A stretch of 9,059 nucleotides of DNA, taken from positions 1-9,059 of the forward strand of contig CANEXR010000101.1 of assembly GCA_947443815.1 (NCBI GenBank), read 5' to 3'. Below, one piece after another: positions 7,803 to 9,059 of the stretch. The translations under genes were made by a program, and so were the position numbers. Each line of letters opens with the position of its first letter. Position 1 is the stretch's first letter. The stretch comes from Flavobacteriaceae bacterium. Lineage in GTDB: Bacteria > Bacteroidota > Bacteroidia > Flavobacteriales > Flavobacteriaceae. The notes beneath the pieces are model-generated. The model saw only the letters and a list, made by a program, of their open reading frames with translations. It was not told the DNA's origin and ran no database searches.

Positions 7803-7829
7803 GTTGTAAAAATTTAATTTTTATACAAC
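7803..7829. repeat. A/T-rich inverted repeat downstream of tamB
   Basis: The left arm GTTGTAAAAATT (7803-7814) is mirrored by AATTTTTATACAAC (7816-7829), with two extra bases in the right arm. As RNA it would fold into a weak hairpin with a 2-nt bulge and a small loop. It lies about 125 nt after the tamB stop, so it could help define the transcript's 3' end or bind a protein as DNA. No U-tract follows on the plus strand. The symmetry is directly visible; the function is unknown. Confidence 0.5.
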
Positions 7830-7898
7830 ATAAATTAATAATTGATAAATAATAACAAAATAATTGATTTTTATGAAATAAAAGCAGTTTTTTTTGAT

Positions 7899-7930
7899 TT
7901 TTCGAAAACTTATTAACGAAAACGTTTGAA
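7899..7930. promoter_or_regulatory. Possible operator: two CG-centred palindromes upstream of pfkA
   Basis: Two perfect palindromes, TTTTCGAAAA (7899-7908) and AAACGTTT (7920-7927), have centres 20 bp apart, about two helical turns. The heptamer CGAAAAC also occurs twice in direct orientation (7903-7909 and 7917-7923). The second element, CGAAAACGTTTGAA (7917-7930), resembles the CG-centred operators of LacI-family regulators such as cre sites. It sits about 85-115 bp upstream of pfkA, a plausible place for sugar-responsive control. The palindromes are seen; the regulator is inferred by resemblance only, and short A/T palindromes arise easily here. Confidence 0.3.
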
Positions 7931-7987
7931 TTTGGTACTATTTATTAATTTATTAAAAACATAGCTTTAAAAGTGCTGGATGTTTGC

Positions 7988-7995
7988 TAAATTTA
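7988..7995 (+). promoter_or_regulatory. Possible -7 box for pfkA
   Basis: TAAATTTA matches the Bacteroidota TAnnTTTG element except for the last base, 18 nt before the pfkA ATG, and would imply a very short leader. No TTG occurs at the right distance for a -33 element. TAGCTTTA at 7962-7969 is an equally imperfect alternative. Listed only as the best candidate near this gene. Confidence 0.2.
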
Positions 7996-8013
7996 CACTT
8001 TAATACATAAATA

Positions 8014-9000
8014 ATGTCAAATACAATAAAAAAAATAGGGGTTCTGACATCAGGAGGAGATTCTCCTGGAATGAATGCCGCAATACGATCAGTAGTTAGA
8101 ACATGTGCTTTTCATAATATAGGATGTGTGGGAATTTATAGAGGATATCAAGGAATGATTGAAGGAGACTTCAAAGAAATGGGGCCTCGTAGTGTAAATA
8201 ATATTATAAATAAAGGAGGAACAATTTTAAAATCCGCTCGTTCAACAGAATTTAGAACTCCTGAAGGTAGAAAAATTGCACATCAAAATTTAGTTAATGC
8301 TGGTGTTGATGCATTAATTGTTATTGGTGGAGATGGAAGTTTTACTGGAGCTTTACTATTTAATTCAGAATTTAATTTTCCTGTAATAGGAATTCCTGGT
8401 ACCATAGATAATGATATTTTTGGTACAAGTCATACTTTAGGATATGACACAGCTCTTAATACTGTTGTTGAAGTAATTGATAAAATTAGAGATACTGCAA
8501 GTTCTCATAATAGATTATTCCTTATTGAGGTGATGGGTAGAGATGCAGGTCATATTGCTTTAAATGCTGGAATTGGCGCTGGTGCAGAAGAAATTTTGAT
8601 TCCTGAAGAAGATTTAGGATTAGAACGATTGTTGGATTCCCTTAAAAAAAGTAAAGCAGCAGGAAAATCATCTAGTATAGTTGTTATTGCAGAAGGAGAT
8701 AAAATTGGTAAAAGTGTTTTTGAACTTAAAGATTATGTCGAATCAAATTTTCCAGAGTATGATGTTAGAGTTTCAGTACTTGGGCACATGCAAAGAGGAG
8801 GTTCTCCATCCTGTTTTGATAGGGTTTTGGCAAGTAGGTTAGGGGTCAAAGCAGTAGAATCTTTATTAGAAGGAAAATCAAATTATATGGCTGGTTTGTT
8901 ATGTGATAAAATTACATTAACTCCTTTAGAACAAGCCATAAAAGGCAATTCAGAAATAGACAAAGAACTATTGCGTGTTTCGGATATTGTATCTATATAA
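8014..9000 (+). CDS. pfkA: ATP-dependent 6-phosphofructokinase PfkA
   Basis: A 328-residue phosphofructokinase of normal bacterial length, converting fructose 6-phosphate and ATP to fructose 1,6-bisphosphate in cytosolic glycolysis. Motifs in order: G14-G-D-S-P-G-M-N-A (nucleotide binding), R76 in S-A-R-S-T-E-F-R, G105-G-D-G-S109 with Mg-binding D107, P128-G-T-I-D-N-D134 with catalytic base D132, M174-G-R176, E227, and G257-H-M-Q-R-G-G-S-P265 with substrate-binding H258 and R261. Gly108 and Gly129 are the residues typical of ATP-using enzymes; pyrophosphate-dependent relatives carry Asp and Lys there. R25 and R29 match effector-site positions of E. coli PfkA (R21, R25), so allosteric control is possible. 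The ATG start sits in an A/T-rich leader with no Shine-Dalgarno, as usual in this phylum. It stands 335 bp from tamB, so it probably has its own promoter; what follows is cut off by the window end. Confidence 0.97.
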   Translation: MSNTIKKIGVLTSGGDSPGMNAAIRSVVRTCAFHNIGCVGIYRGYQGMIEGDFKEMGPRSVNNIINKGGTILKSARSTEFRTPEGRKIAHQNLVNAGVDALIVIGGDGSFTGALLFNSEFNFPVIGIPGTIDNDIFGTSHTLGYDTALNTVVEVIDKIRDTASSHNRLFLIEVMGRDAGHIALNAGIGAGAEEILIPEEDLGLERLLDSLKKSKAAGKSSSIVVIAEGDKIGKSVFELKDYVESNFPEYDVRVSVLGHMQRGGSPSCFDRVLASRLGVKAVESLLEGKSNYMAGLLCDKITLTPLEQAIKGNSEIDKELLRVSDIVSI

Positions 9001-9059
9001 AATACCATTTAAGGTTTAAGGTTTGATATATGAAAACCGCAAACTCGAAATGTAAAAAC

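Larger units (their letters stand above)
7679..8013. other. Gene-free intergenic region between tamB and pfkA
   Basis: These 335 bp are extremely AT-rich with stops in every frame, and I found no coding region or RNA gene. They should contain the end of the tamB transcript and the pfkA promoter. Visible structure: a weak 5-bp hairpin directly after the tamB stop (7680-7693), an A/T inverted repeat (7803-7829), a run of eight T at 7888-7895, and two CG-centred palindromes at 7899-7908 and 7920-7927. No GC-rich stem followed by a T-run, hence no convincing intrinsic terminator, is present. Confidence 0.8.

Noticed and set aside
8014..9000. Pyrophosphate-dependent phosphofructokinase as an alternative identity.
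   Set aside because: The diagnostic positions are Gly in both GGDGS and PGTIDND, as in ATP-dependent enzymes.
9011..9038. Tandem AAGGTTT repeat and a GGTTT/AAACC inverted repeat after pfkA.
   Set aside because: Only two 7-bp copies and a 5-bp stem with a 9-nt loop and no T-run; too weak to call a terminator or operator, and the window ends before a following gene.
1..9059. CRISPR array, tRNA or rRNA gene, insertion sequence, phage or defence system.
   Set aside because: No regularly spaced repeats, no tRNA-like cloverleaf, no transposase or integrase-like protein and no defence-family domain were seen; the window is filled by core genes.

Overview
The window is very AT-rich chromosomal DNA from a member of the Bacteroidota, most likely a Flavobacterium-like species. 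The protein sequences read as flavobacterial (RsmE starting MQLFYNP, a large TamB with the Bacteroidota-type C-terminus, a DUF4159 exported protein). Shine-Dalgarno sequences are essentially absent, leaders are A/T-rich, and TAnnTTTG-type promoter elements can be found. All of the main genes belong to recognisable core families. I see no phage, transposon, CRISPR, tRNA, rRNA or defence module.

Layout. Bases 1-144 hold no supportable gene. Bases 145-3048 are a compact minus-strand cluster, transcribed in the order tsaD, rsmE, DUF4159 exported protein, SpoU-family RNA methyltransferase, with gaps of 3, 20 and 4 nt, so it is almost certainly one operon. Three of its four products modify RNA: t6A37 of tRNA, m3U1498 of 16S rRNA, and a probable ribose 2'-O-methylation. 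The fourth is a secreted or periplasmic protein of unknown function. A region of about 136 bp (3049-3184) separates tsaD from the divergent, plus-strand tamB, a giant AsmA/TamB-like envelope protein ending at 7678. A gene-free 335-bp stretch (7679-8013) follows, with an A/T inverted repeat and two CG-centred palindromes that could be an operator. ATP-type 6-phosphofructokinase (pfkA) lies at 8014-9000, and the last 59 bases hold no gene.

The genes are housekeeping: translation fidelity (the minus-strand operon), outer-membrane biogenesis or lipid transport (TamB) and glycolysis (PfkA). The feature most worth a second look is the 5' end of tamB. The membrane anchor expected for the family is encoded in frame upstream of the first conventional start codon (TTG at 3260), but no ATG, GTG or TTG precedes it. 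Translation must therefore begin at a rare codon (best candidate ATC at 3185), or there is a sequence error, mutation or slippage event in the flanking A-tracts. Second are the overlapping, face-to-face promoter-like elements between tsaD and tamB, and third the palindromes upstream of pfkA. I did not find evidence for a new multi-gene system.
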